Source: JAGLHV01 sp023143305 [NCBI: Clostridia bacterium]
GTDB lineage: Bacteria > CBDUZB01 > JAGLHV01
Assembly (NCBI GenBank): GCA_030637025.1
Contig: DAOVVV010000049.1
Coordinates: forward strand, 1 to 13,977
Length of the DNA: 13,977 nucleotides
Reading direction: 5' to 3'
Positions 1-8,012 of this stretch are shown here, piece by piece; position 1 is the first letter of the stretch, and each line of letters starts with the position of its first letter. The notes beneath the pieces are model-generated. The model was not told where the DNA came from. It did no database searches and saw only the letters and a program-made list of their open reading frames with translations. Both the position numbers and the translations under genes were made by a program.

Positions 1-191
1 ACAGGACAGGCACAAAGGCACAAAGGCACAAAGGCACAAAGGCACAAAGATAAAAGATAAAAGATAAAAGATAAAAGATAAAAAACAAAGACAAGACAAA
101 GAATAGTCCATAGACAACGGGATAAAGACAACAGACAGAAACTACAGTTATAAGTTATTAGTTAAAAAATTTGGGAATTGGGAATTGGAAG
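1..191. repeat. Mosaic of short tandem repeats upstream of batA
   Basis: The first 191 bases contain several unrelated direct repeats in series. ACAGG occurs twice (1-10), GGCACAAA five times without error (9-48), and GATAAAA five times without error (49-83). A degenerate AGACAA/AAAGAC-rich stretch covers about 84-140, and TTGGGAA occurs 2.5 times at 171-191. Unit lengths of 5, 7 and 8 are not multiples of three, and no ORF crosses the region, so it is non-coding. The top strand is almost free of T up to about position 100. The array ends about 30 bases before the batA start codon. No convincing -35/-10 pair is visible here, so the operon promoter probably lies off the left edge. Confidence 0.9.
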
Positions 192-220
192 TTCAAATTG
201 GTTAAACTGAGGTTTTAAAA

Positions 221-1213
221 ATGCGGTTTGCAAATTCTTATTTTCTTTTATTATTACTGCTTATTCCCTTGCTTATCTATACCTTTTCCTGGTGGAATAA
301 AAAGAAAAAAACAGCCCTTATTTTTTCCAGCACCAAAGTGCTGGAAAAAATAAACCCGGGTTGGCAAATAAATCCGGATTATTTTTTAACCGGTCTTCGA
401 CTTTTAACTATTTCTCTTTTAATTCTTGCTTTAGCCCGGCCTCAAACAGGACAAAAAGGCGAAGAAATACTAACCAAAGGGATCAGCATTATTATTGTCT
501 TAGATACTTCCACCAGCATGAAAGCAGAAGATTTTAAACCACACAATCGTTTAGAGGCAGCTAAAAAAATAGCGGCAGAATTTATCCGGGGAAGAAAGAA
601 TGACCAAATAGGACTAATTGTTTTCTCCGCATTAAGTTTCACCCAATGCCCCCTGACTATTGATTACGGAGCATTACTTGATTTTTTAGATAAAATTGAA
701 ATTGGAATGACTCAAACCGATGGAACCGCCATCGGCACGGCTATCGGTACAGCGGTAAACAGACTAAAAGACACAAAAGCAAAAAGCAAGGTCTTAATCC
801 TGCTTACTGACGGAAGAAACAATATGGGAGAAATCGACCCCATCACTGCGGCAAAAGTGGCTAACTCTTTTGATATAAAGATTTATACTATCGGTGCTGC
901 CCGGAAAGGCGGCGCCCTTTATCCCATAGATGATCCTATTTTCGGTAAAAGATATGTACATATAAAAGAAGACCTTGATGACGACACCCTGATTAAAATT
1001 GCTAATATTACCAATGGATTATATTTCCGGGCAACCGATACAGGAAGTTTAAAGAGTGTTTTTCAAAAAATTGATAAAATGGAAAAAACAGAAATAAAAA
1101 TAAAAGAATATACCAACTACACTGAAGTATTTTATTATTTTCTATGGTTTGCTTTTATGCTATTATTTTTAGAAATCATTTTAGGAAATACAATTTTTCG
1201 TAAAATTCCTTAA
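221..1213 (+). CDS. batA: BatA-like von Willebrand factor A membrane protein
   Basis: Inner-membrane protein of the Bat (Bacteroides aerotolerance) system, 330 residues. It has two N-terminal hydrophobic segments (about 7-22 and 58-72), a von Willebrand A domain (about 88-285) and a C-terminal membrane segment (about 304-322), the standard BatA/BatB layout. The MIDAS metal site is visible as D95-T-S97-T-S99, with a Thr near 165-169 and D197 in LLTDG. The VWA domain is expected to face the periplasm and bind partner proteins through a divalent metal. The ATG is preceded by TGAGG at 208-212, a suitable ribosome site. batB starts 39 bases downstream and is a clear paralogue. The biochemical role of the Bat system is still debated (stress resistance, envelope integrity). 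Assignment to BatA rather than BatB rests on gene order; the family call is secure. Confidence 0.9.
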   Translation: MRFANSYFLLLLLLIPLLIYTFSWWNKKKKTALIFSSTKVLEKINPGWQINPDYFLTGLRLLTISLLILALARPQTGQKGEEILTKGISIIIVLDTSTSMKAEDFKPHNRLEAAKKIAAEFIRGRKNDQIGLIVFSALSFTQCPLTIDYGALLDFLDKIEIGMTQTDGTAIGTAIGTAVNRLKDTKAKSKVLILLTDGRNNMGEIDPITAAKVANSFDIKIYTIGAARKGGALYPIDDPIFGKRYVHIKEDLDDDTLIKIANITNGLYFRATDTGSLKSVFQKIDKMEKTEIKIKEYTNYTEVFYYFLWFAFMLLFLEIILGNTIFRKIP

Positions 1214-1252
1214 AGAAAACCTTTTAAATTTAGTCAAAGGAAAAACATTATT

Positions 1253-2266
1253 ATGCGATTTGCCAGTCCATATAGTTTATATTTACTTTTAATAATTCCT
1301 GTTTTAGTTTTCTTTTATGTTTTCACTTTCCGACAGAAGAAAAAAGCACTTGCCCTATTCGGCAATCTAAAATTGGTCAAAAACCTGACCGCTTCTGTCA
1401 GCAAACCCAGGCAAATAATTAAAACAATCCTGGTAGTAACTGGTTTTTTCTTTCTTATTTTAGCTCTTACCGGCCCTCAAATAGGAACCAAACTTGTTCA
1501 GGTAAAAAGAAAAGGGCTGGATATTATAATTGCTATCGATACTTCTTTAAGTATGACCGCAGAAGACATTAAACCCAACCGATTGGCCAAAGCCAAAATG
1601 GAGTTGGAAAGTCTTATTGACCAAATGGAGGGAGACCGCATCGGAATTATCGCTTTTGCCGGTAATGCCTTTGTGCAATGTCCTTTAACTCTGGATTACC
1701 GGGCTGCAAAAATGTTTTTAAACCTGATTAACACCGACCTTATTCCCCAGCCGGGAACATCTATCGGAGAAGCTATCAGATTAGCTATCAAAAGTTTTTC
1801 CCAAAAAGAACGAAAATATAAGGTCCTTATTCTTTTAACCGACGGAGAAGATTATCACAGCTTACCTTTAAAAGCCGGTGATCAAGCTAAAAAAGAAGGA
1901 ATTAAAATATATACCATCGGTTTTGGCAGCCCCAAAGGTGAATTAATTCCTTTGTATGACGAAAAAGGAGATATTATCAGTTACAAAAAAGATAAAAAAG
2001 GCGCTGCCGTAATGAGTAAACTTGATGAAATGACTCTTGGAAAAATTGCTCTCAACACAGGCGGAAAATATTACCGGGCAACAGCAGGAGAACTGGAAGT
2101 TGAACAACTTTATAAAGAAATTTCCCGTTTGGAAAAAAAAGAACTTCAGAGTAAATTTTTTAGCCAATATGAGGATCGCTTTCAATATTTTCTGGCTATT
2201 TGCCTGATTTTATTATTTTTTGAACTTATTTTGCCGGCAAGAAAAAAATTGGTGGAAAAATTATAA
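1253..2266 (+). CDS. batB: BatB-like von Willebrand factor A membrane protein
   Basis: Second VWA protein of the operon, 337 residues, parallel in structure to its upstream neighbour. Hydrophobic segments lie at about 8-25 and 57-73, the VWA domain at about 89-295 and a C-terminal membrane segment at about 310-327. The MIDAS residues are D96-T-S98-L-S100, T169 in PQPGTSIGEA and D197 in LLTDGED, all intact. The two N-termini are nearly the same (MRFANSY and MRFASPY), as expected from an old duplication. Compared with batA it carries a longer insertion after the central strands (GDIISYKKDKKG, about 239-250), typical of the BatB branch. The ribosome site AAAGGA lies at 1236-1241, about 11 bases before the ATG. 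Family knowledge suggests that BatA and BatB form a complex with the TPR protein encoded next. Confidence 0.9.
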   Translation: MRFASPYSLYLLLIIPVLVFFYVFTFRQKKKALALFGNLKLVKNLTASVSKPRQIIKTILVVTGFFFLILALTGPQIGTKLVQVKRKGLDIIIAIDTSLSMTAEDIKPNRLAKAKMELESLIDQMEGDRIGIIAFAGNAFVQCPLTLDYRAAKMFLNLINTDLIPQPGTSIGEAIRLAIKSFSQKERKYKVLILLTDGEDYHSLPLKAGDQAKKEGIKIYTIGFGSPKGELIPLYDEKGDIISYKKDKKGAAVMSKLDEMTLGKIALNTGGKYYRATAGELEVEQLYKEISRLEKKELQSKFFSQYEDRFQYFLAICLILLFFELILPARKKLVEKL

Positions 2267-2324
2267 ATATTCGATTACAATAATATACTGTATAAAATTG
2301 TATAACTTTAAAAAGGAGTAAAAA

Positions 2325-3110
2325 GTGTTTAAACGTATTATCTTTATCATTCCTCTTATTACTCTATTTATATCTTTTTTAAACTGCCCCGGGTGGGCTT
2401 CCTTTCGGAGTAAAATATCCAAAGGAAATAAATTCTATCACAAAAAAAAATTTGACCAGGCCTTAAAAGAATACCAGGGTGCACAAATAAATAATCCTAA
2501 ATCTTTAGAACTACATTTTAATCTGGGAAGTGCCCTTTACAAAAAAGGAGAATTTGAACAAGCATATAAGGAATACGAAATGGCAGCTTATAGTAAAAAC
2601 GCTTTACTCGGAGCAAAAGCATATTACAATATGGGCAATTCCTTATACCGCCAGGGAAAACTTGCCGAAGCCATACAGCTTTATAAAAAATCTCTGCAAA
2701 TAAACCCGGATGATAGAGATGCCAAATATAATATTGAATTCGTCCAGAAAAAAATCAAAGAACAAATGAACCAAAAACAAAACCAAAAAGATGACCCAAA
2801 AAAATCAAAATCAGATAAACAAAAAGAACAAAATAAGCAAAAAGAAAAAGACCAAAAAGAAGAAGAAAATAAGACTAAAGAAAAATCCAAAGAAAAAGAA
2901 CAGGAAAAACAAAGAAAACAAGCAGAAGAAAATGAAAAAAAAGAGCAAGAGAATAAAAAATCCCGGGAAGAAAAACCGAAAAAAGGAGAAATGTCCAAAG
3001 AAGATGCTTTAAGAATATTAAATGCATTAGAGAACGAAGAAAAAGCCCAAAAAAACAAAAAGAAAAATGCAAAAATAAAAGTACCTTTTGCCGTTGAGGA
3101 AGACTGGTAG
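2325..3110 (+). CDS. batC: BatC-like TPR protein with Lys/Glu-rich tail
   Basis: Exported protein of 261 residues. An N-terminal hydrophobic segment (about 4-20) is followed by a likely signal-peptidase site near A25; the Cys at 21 does not sit in a good lipobox. Three tetratricopeptide repeats span about 30-131. A very Lys/Glu/Gln-rich, probably disordered or coiled stretch runs from 140 to 222. The conserved C-terminal block typical of this family follows: SKEDALRILNALENEEK at 224-240 and a terminal EEDW. The start is GTG at 2325, chosen because GGAG at 2315-2318 is correctly spaced and the signal peptide begins there. The low-complexity tail is A-rich and creates long spurious open frames on both strands. 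It is expected to scaffold BatA/BatB in the periplasm. batD begins 6 bases after the stop, so the two are probably translationally coupled. Confidence 0.87.
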   Translation: MFKRIIFIIPLITLFISFLNCPGWASFRSKISKGNKFYHKKKFDQALKEYQGAQINNPKSLELHFNLGSALYKKGEFEQAYKEYEMAAYSKNALLGAKAYYNMGNSLYRQGKLAEAIQLYKKSLQINPDDRDAKYNIEFVQKKIKEQMNQKQNQKDDPKKSKSDKQKEQNKQKEKDQKEEENKTKEKSKEKEQEKQRKQAEENEKKEQENKKSREEKPKKGEMSKEDALRILNALENEEKAQKNKKKNAKIKVPFAVEEDW

Positions 3111-3116
3111 ATAAAA

Positions 3117-4955
3117 ATGAAAAAACTATTATTAAAAACTTTATTATACGGATTAATTTTACCTGTTTTTTACTTATTTTGTTTTCTTAACACCCAATCC
3201 GTCTTCGCTCAAGACCTTTCCCTTAGTGCATCAGTAAATAAAAAGGTAATTTCTTTAAATGAACAATTAACCCTGGAAATTTCCGCATCGGGGAAAACCA
3301 GTAAAATTCCTTCTCCTACCCTGCCCGATTTACCGGACTTTACTATTTATTCCGCCGGACGTTCACAGAACATTTCGGTAATTAACGGAAAGTTTTCTTC
3401 CTCTGTTTCTTTCAACTATATCTTATCTCCCCGGAAAGCAGGGAAATATACCATCCCTCCTATTACCTTAACCCATAAAGGAACCACTTACAAAACTTCG
3501 CCCATTGACATAGAAGTAAAATCGTCCGCCGGTTATTCCCCACCCCTAAAGGTACAAACCCCTCAGTTATCCTCTCCTTCTCAAGAAGATATACAAGATG
3601 AACGGGATATTTTTATTACCACTTCTGTAAATAAAAAAACAGCTTATGTAAACGAACAAATAATTCTTACTTTTAAATTTTATCGACGGATAAGACTATT
3701 ATCTCAACCTCAATATTCACCGCCGGACACTACCGGTTTCTGGAGTGAAGATTTACCCCCGCAAAAAAACTATTCCACCACAATTAACGGCCGGCCCTAC
3801 ACAGTTACTGAAATAAAAACAGCTCTTTTTCCCACAACATCCGGCAAATATACTATTGGTGACGCTAACCTTAAATGCAATATTGAAGATTTCTCCAGGG
3901 ATGATTCTTTTAGGGACAGCTTTTTTCAAAACTTTTTCTCGGGAGGAAAGACAAAGATTTTAAAAAGCTCCCCCATTCAGATTAAAGCCCTCCCTTTACC
4001 GGAAAGGAGAAAACCGGAAAATTTTAGCGGCACTGTAGGGCAATACTCTATCTCCGCCGGCATTGATAAAAATAAAATCCAGGTCAATCAACCAATTACT
4101 CTGTCTATAACCATTTCCGGTAAGGGCAATATAAAAACAATTTTCTTGCCCGAGTTTAAAGATATTAAAAATTTTAAAAAATACAAAACAGTCAGTTCTC
4201 TTAATGTTTCCAAAAAAAATTATACCATCAAAGGCTCTAAAACTTTTACCACCATGATTGTCCCACAAAAAGCCGGTGAACAAATAATTACCCTGCCGGT
4301 TTTCTCTTTTTTTGACCCCGTTGAAAAGAGATATAAAACAATTAAAGTTTCTCCCCTTAAAATCAAGGTACTCCCTGCTTCTAAAGAAGAAACTGCCCTG
4401 ATCCCTACCCTTTCTCAATTCAGGGACGAAATAAAAATTTTAGGAAAAGATATTCGTTATATTAAAACAAGAATAAACAAGAAAAACCAGGAAATTTTTC
4501 TTTATCAATCACCCCTTTTTATCGGCTTTCATTTTGCCGCTTTTTTAATCTTATTCCTGCTCTGGCAATATAAAAACCAAACAGACAGGTTAAACCGGGA
4601 TATTTATTATGCACGAAAAAAACAAGCATTAAAATCGGCAAATCGTGCATTAAAAAATGCAAAAAAAATGATTAATACCCAAACCTGTAAAGAATTTTAC
4701 TCTCTTTTAGCCAATGGTTTAATCTCTTATCTGGGAGATAAGTTAAATTTTGCTGCGCGTGGAATCACGCGGGAAGAATTAAGCAAACAATTAAAAGAAA
4801 AAAATATTCCTCAGGATATAATTAACCGATGTATTAAAATCCTAGAAAATTCAGATTTTGCCCGTTTTGCTTCCAGCAAATTTAATCCGGAAGATTTAAA
4901 AAATGATTATCAGGAAATTACTAAAATAATTAAGCAATTAGAAAAATTACTTTAA
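3117..4955 (+). CDS. batD: BatD-like exported protein
   Basis: A 612-residue BatD (oxygen-tolerance family) protein of normal length. Residues 1-31 are a signal peptide with a VFA-Q cleavage site at 31/32. The periplasmic part holds three related beta-sandwich-like units, each opening with the same pattern: VNKKVISLNEQLTL near 39, VNKKTAYVNEQIIL near 171 and IDKNKIQVNQPITL near 316. A membrane segment lies at about 466-484. A mostly helical, Lys-rich cytoplasmic tail of about 125 residues completes the protein. The tail includes a segment resembling the DUF4381/BatD tails, with EFYSLLANGLISYLGDKL near 524-541. The ribosome site is weak (GAGGA, 16 bases upstream), but coupling to batC six bases away can explain initiation. 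batE starts 18 bases after the stop. No catalytic motif is visible, so a structural or binding role is likely. Confidence 0.87.
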   Translation: MKKLLLKTLLYGLILPVFYLFCFLNTQSVFAQDLSLSASVNKKVISLNEQLTLEISASGKTSKIPSPTLPDLPDFTIYSAGRSQNISVINGKFSSSVSFNYILSPRKAGKYTIPPITLTHKGTTYKTSPIDIEVKSSAGYSPPLKVQTPQLSSPSQEDIQDERDIFITTSVNKKTAYVNEQIILTFKFYRRIRLLSQPQYSPPDTTGFWSEDLPPQKNYSTTINGRPYTVTEIKTALFPTTSGKYTIGDANLKCNIEDFSRDDSFRDSFFQNFFSGGKTKILKSSPIQIKALPLPERRKPENFSGTVGQYSISAGIDKNKIQVNQPITLSITISGKGNIKTIFLPEFKDIKNFKKYKTVSSLNVSKKNYTIKGSKTFTTMIVPQKAGEQIITLPVFSFFDPVEKRYKTIKVSPLKIKVLPASKEETALIPTLSQFRDEIKILGKDIRYIKTRINKKNQEIFLYQSPLFIGFHFAAFLILFLLWQYKNQTDRLNRDIYYARKKQALKSANRALKNAKKMINTQTCKEFYSLLANGLISYLGDKLNFAARGITREELSKQLKEKNIPQDIINRCIKILENSDFARFASSKFNPEDLKNDYQEITKIIKQLEKLL

Positions 4956-4973
4956 GACAGAGGGTAATAAAAA

Positions 4974-5723
4974 ATGCAAACTAAATTTTTTATATTTATT
5001 TTTTTATTTTTGAGCTTATTTAATAATTTTTCTTCAGCTAATTCCGATGTAAATGCCCTTTTTAAAAAAGGATGCACTCTTTATGAAGAAGGTAATTATC
5101 TTCAATCTATCAGCACTTACCAATCAATCATTAAAAAAGGCATTAAGAACTCTACTATTTACTATAATTTAGGTAATGCTTATTTTAAAAATGAACAATT
5201 AGGAGAAGCCCTTGTCTTTTATGAACGCGCTTTCAGACTTTCTCCCCGTAACGAAGATATCCGTTTTAACCTCACTTTTGCCAGATTACAAGCATCCGGG
5301 AAAAAGACTCAGGGAATTTTTAAGAAATTTTTTTCTAATATTTACCATTTCTTAAGCATAAACGAATTAACCCTGATTACTTCATTCTTTTATTTTTCTT
5401 TATGCGTATTAATAGCTATCTATATTTTCAAAAAAAAATCTCCTTTATTATGGCTAATCCTTCCGGCAGGATTTTTAATTATTTTCAATGGATTGTGGCT
5501 GGGTGTAAAAATTTATAAGGAAAAAATAACTACTTCTGCCATTGTCGTTTCTCCTTGCGGAGAGGTGCATAATGGACCCTCTGATGATTATTCTATTGGT
5601 TTTACTCTTCCTGAAGGAGAAAAGGTAATTGTTCTTCAGGAAAAAGGCTCCTGGTACGCTGTCGGAGTTAAAGAAAAAGGATTAAAGGGATGGATAAGGA
5701 AAGAATCAATAGAAAAAATATAA
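4974..5723 (+). CDS. batE: BatE-like TPR / SH3 membrane protein
   Basis: A 249-residue protein with the BatE domain order. An N-terminal signal or anchor segment (about 4-20) is followed by two or three TPR motifs (about 26-105), with YYNLGNAYFKNEQLGEALVFYERAF as the clearest repeat. Two hydrophobic segments follow (about 127-148 and 153-172). A C-terminal bacterial SH3-like domain spans about 182-249, with GPSDDYSIGFTLPEGEKVIVL and GWIRKESIE as its recognisable strands. The ribosome site AGAGGG (4959-4964) lies nine bases before the ATG. It closes the bat operon in the usual order A-B-C-D-E. The SH3 domain may bind cell-wall or protein ligands, by analogy with other bacterial SH3 domains; this is inference. 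Confidence 0.85.
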   Translation: MQTKFFIFIFLFLSLFNNFSSANSDVNALFKKGCTLYEEGNYLQSISTYQSIIKKGIKNSTIYYNLGNAYFKNEQLGEALVFYERAFRLSPRNEDIRFNLTFARLQASGKKTQGIFKKFFSNIYHFLSINELTLITSFFYFSLCVLIAIYIFKKKSPLLWLILPAGFLIIFNGLWLGVKIYKEKITTSAIVVSPCGEVHNGPSDDYSIGFTLPEGEKVIVLQEKGSWYAVGVKEKGLKGWIRKESIEKI

Positions 5724-5766
5724 CGGAAACTAACTACTATCAAAAAAGGATTCAGTCGGGTATAAT

Positions 5767-6319
5767 ATGTTCTCTTCAAAAAACAATCTTCCTCCTTTTG
5801 AATTTATCTTTGATAAATACAAACAAAAGATATTCAACCTTATTTACCGTTTATTAAACGATTCCCATCAGGCAGAAGATTTAACCCAGGAAACATTCCT
5901 TCGCGCTTATAAAGCTTATAATAATTTTCGTCAGGAAGCAGATGTTTATTCCTGGCTTTACTGCATCGCTTTAAACCTGTGCCGGAAAAAAATAAGACAG
6001 CTGTCCAGGAAAAAAAAGAACCCCATTATTTCCCTGGACCAGACCTTTGAGGATAAAGATGGTAACCAAATAAATAAGCAAATTCCCGATCCCTCAAGTA
6101 ATACACCTCTGGAAAAAAAAGGAATCTATACAATTAAATCCCCTCCCACTATCAGCGTGTGGGCAAACGGAAGTAGTGCTACAAAAACTCTCCTTAAATG
6201 GTAAAATTGACCATGCCTATCCCGTTTTATTCGGGGTCAATACTCAAATTAAAAACTATAGTTTAATATTTTTTTCTTTATTCTTCAGGAAAGAACCAAA
6301 AAAGATGAGCTTTAAATAA
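5767..6319 (+). pseudogene. ECF RNA polymerase sigma factor with scrambled region 4
   Basis: The open frame starting at 5767 ends at 6204 and encodes 145 residues. Residues 11-80 are a convincing sigma-70 region 2: FEFIFDKYKQKIFNLIYRL, then DLTQETFLRAYKAY (core-polymerase and -10 binding), then YSWLYCIALNLCRKKIR. Region 4 (-35 binding) is missing in this frame. The frame goes astray at a run of eight A (6113-6120). One A fewer would read PLEKKESIQLNPLP, which fits the usual start of region 4, and that frame stays open to a TAA at 6317-6319. The total would then be 183 residues, a normal ECF length. Fragments SHYQRV (6144-6161) and LSR/GSILKLK (6217-6250) in other frames look like further region 4 pieces. 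Only AAGGA at 5746-5750 serves as a ribosome site. No anti-sigma gene follows. Either a decayed gene or a badly called sequence; region 2 is certain, the decay model is inference. Confidence 0.72.
6206..6241 (+). repeat. Inverted repeat ATTGACC...GGTCAAT
   Basis: ATTGACC at 6206-6212 is the exact reverse complement of GGTCAAT at 6235-6241, and a shorter inner pair CCG/CGG (6222-6224 with 6232-6234) lies between them. A bulged hairpin is possible. It lies inside the decayed sigma region 4 and has no following T-run, so I do not call it a terminator. Confidence 0.35.
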
Positions 6320-6320
6320 A

Positions 6321-6349
6321 AAAAACCTCTAAAAAAAATAGAGATTTTT
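6321..6349. terminator. Bidirectional intrinsic terminator between convergent units
   Basis: An 11-bp stem with one C-A mismatch (AAAAACCTCTA paired with TAGAGATTTTT) encloses a seven-A loop at 6332-6338. On the plus strand the stem ends in five T; on the minus strand the A-run at 6318-6325 gives a U-tract. The position fits: two bases after the TAA at 6317-6319 on the plus strand and about 38 bases after the stop of the GH57 gene on the minus strand. Confidence 0.7.
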
Positions 6350-6359
6350 AAAATTTCGT

Positions 6360-6390
6360 AAAACTTTATTTTTATAAAACTTATTTTTAT
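6360..6390. repeat. Imperfect direct repeat overlapping the GH57 stop codon
   Basis: AAAACTTTATTTTTAT (6360-6375) is followed directly by AAAACTTATTTTTAT (6376-6390), the same unit minus one T. The second copy contains the stop codon of the minus-strand GH57 gene. No function is evident; it looks like a small slippage duplication. Confidence 0.5.
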
Positions 6391-7970
6391 TTATAAACGT
6401 TATAATCCATCCAGGGAAAAATATTATCCTTATATTCAATATCAGAAAGCCAATCTTCGTCTATATTATCCTGCTTTATATCATTATACAATTTAGTAAA
6501 ACGATTAAGATGTTTTTTTGTTTTCTTATGAGCATAATCAACTACCGTTCCGGTTGTCATAATAAAAGCCCAATCACTACTTTGAGCTAAAAGCAATTCC
6601 CGTGCTGCCTGATTTAAGACACGTTCTTTAATTCCCTGTGCCTGAGAATTTTGAGCAGTTATTTCAACCATTCTATCCACGGCTTTATGTAAATGCCTAT
6701 AAATCCAATCGTTAGACCCATTCAACCAGCATTCATTATATCCTTTATCCCCCCATGTTGATAAAGAGGGAGTAACAATTTGATTTTTGGGATTTTCCTT
6801 TAAATATTCTATAGGGGTTATCAATCTTATAGTGTTTTGGTCGTGATAAATTTTCCGGAATAAAAAATCAATAAAAGAAGGTCCTTCATACCACCAGTGA
6901 CCGAATAATTCTGCATCATAAGGAGAAACTATTATGGGTTTCTTTCCCATTAAATCAAAAAGGTGTTCTATCTGCTTCTCCCGATTAAACATAAAATTAC
7001 CCGCATGAGAAGCAGCAACATCCAGGGCATCTTGCGGACAATACGGTTCTTTCATATATAAAGGAACCTTACCGGTAATCTTATAATATTTCATTCCTAT
7101 ATTCTTTCTTATCCCATTAGAATGGAGATATGGACGAATATATTCATAATCAGAATCATAACCTAAATCCCGGTAAAATTCTCTATAGCAAAAATCTCCC
7201 GGATAACCCGTATCTGCACTCCATACCTGTTGAGACGATTCTGAATCCCGGGCAAAAGCTGCAACTCCGGAAGGACAAAAAACCGGAGCAAAAACTCCAT
7301 ATTTTGGCCGGGGTTTACCGTACATTACTCCATGGGTATCGGTAAAGAAAAATTTAATTCCCTCTTGCTTAAGAATTTCATCAATACCCGGGCTGTAGGC
7401 ACATTCCGAAAGCCATATTCCTTTTGGTTTTCGCCCAAAACGCATTTCGTAATCTTTCACAGCAACCTTTACCTGCGCTTTTATTGCCTTTTGATTAACC
7501 ATTAAAGGCAAAATCCCGTGAGTAGCACATCCGGTAATAATTTCTATTTTCCCCATATCCTGAAATTTCTTAAAAGCCGAAAGAATATCACAATGATATT
7601 TGTCCTCAAAAATATAACGGGCGACTTTAAACTTTTTTTCGTACATTATGGCTGCTCTACAAAGTTGGGGCATCCACTGTAAACGTTTAACTTCTTTTTC
7701 TGACAATTCAATCAACTTATACAAATATCTAAGATATCGTTCTCGAAGAAGAGAATCAGAAAGCATAGCACATAAAGGAGGAGTTAAGGTCATAGTAAGT
7801 CTAAAATCAACATTATCTTCTACTAACCGGTCAAAAATTTCAATTAAAGGAATATATGTCTCAGTAATTGCCTCAAAAAGCCAGTCTTCTTCCATAAAAT
7901 CTTTATATTCGGGATGTCGAACAAAAGGAAGATGTGCATGCAATACAAAACATAAATACCCTTTTTCCAT
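6387..7970 (-). CDS. GH57 1,4-alpha-glucan branching-type enzyme (DUF1957)
   Basis: A 527-residue glycoside hydrolase family 57 protein, close in length and motif order to the GH57 glycogen branching enzymes (TK1436, TTHA1902). The family motifs are present: HAHLPF at 11-16, GCATHG at 147-152, WLSECAY at 186-192 carrying the expected nucleophile E189, and SPYDAELFGHWW at 349-360 carrying the expected acid/base D352. The spacing fits the known Glu/Asp pair of about 184 and 353. The C-terminal helical DUF1957 part contains STWGDKGYNECWLNG (404-418), with tryptophans W406 and W415 known to line the acceptor site. Predicted role is transfer of alpha-1,4 chains to alpha-1,6 branches during cytoplasmic glycogen synthesis. 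AGAGGG lies just upstream of the ATG. The gene follows the DUF4912 gene by 42 bases and is probably co-transcribed with it. Amylase activity without branching cannot be excluded. Confidence 0.9.
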   Translation of the reverse strand: MEKGYLCFVLHAHLPFVRHPEYKDFMEEDWLFEAITETYIPLIEIFDRLVEDNVDFRLTMTLTPPLCAMLSDSLLRERYLRYLYKLIELSEKEVKRLQWMPQLCRAAIMYEKKFKVARYIFEDKYHCDILSAFKKFQDMGKIEIITGCATHGILPLMVNQKAIKAQVKVAVKDYEMRFGRKPKGIWLSECAYSPGIDEILKQEGIKFFFTDTHGVMYGKPRPKYGVFAPVFCPSGVAAFARDSESSQQVWSADTGYPGDFCYREFYRDLGYDSDYEYIRPYLHSNGIRKNIGMKYYKITGKVPLYMKEPYCPQDALDVAASHAGNFMFNREKQIEHLFDLMGKKPIIVSPYDAELFGHWWYEGPSFIDFLFRKIYHDQNTIRLITPIEYLKENPKNQIVTPSLSTWGDKGYNECWLNGSNDWIYRHLHKAVDRMVEITAQNSQAQGIKERVLNQAARELLLAQSSDWAFIMTTGTVVDYAHKKTKKHLNRFTKLYNDIKQDNIDEDWLSDIEYKDNIFPWMDYNVYK

Positions 7971-8012
7971 TATTAACCCTCTTCTATTAATTTAAATATT
8001 GATTTTAAAATT

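Noticed and set aside
9-83. Possible CRISPR array
   Set aside because: The units are 7-8 bases and directly contiguous, with no spacers.
2266-2325. Internal promoter between batB and batC
   Set aside because: TTACAA and several TATA-like boxes occur, but spacings are 10 or 20 bases; the operon needs no second promoter.
2681-3058. Long antisense open frame rich in Ser, Phe and Cys
   Set aside because: It is the mirror of the Lys/Glu-rich tail of batC; A-rich codons give TTT/TCT antisense codons with no stops. No family resemblance.
5761-5766. TATAAT directly before the sigma factor ATG
   Set aside because: A -10 box this close would start transcription inside the gene, and no -35 is found at the right distance. 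The similar TATAAT at 12618-12623 is rejected for the same reason.
6157-6204. Group II intron or transposon end at GTGTG inside the sigma gene
   Set aside because: No conserved intron domain V, reverse transcriptase, terminal repeats or target duplication could be seen; scrambled region 4 explains the sequence better.
7648-7995. Open frame of 115 codons on the plus strand
   Set aside because: It lies wholly opposite the GH57 gene, whose motifs and catalytic residues are clear; composition is that of a shadow frame.
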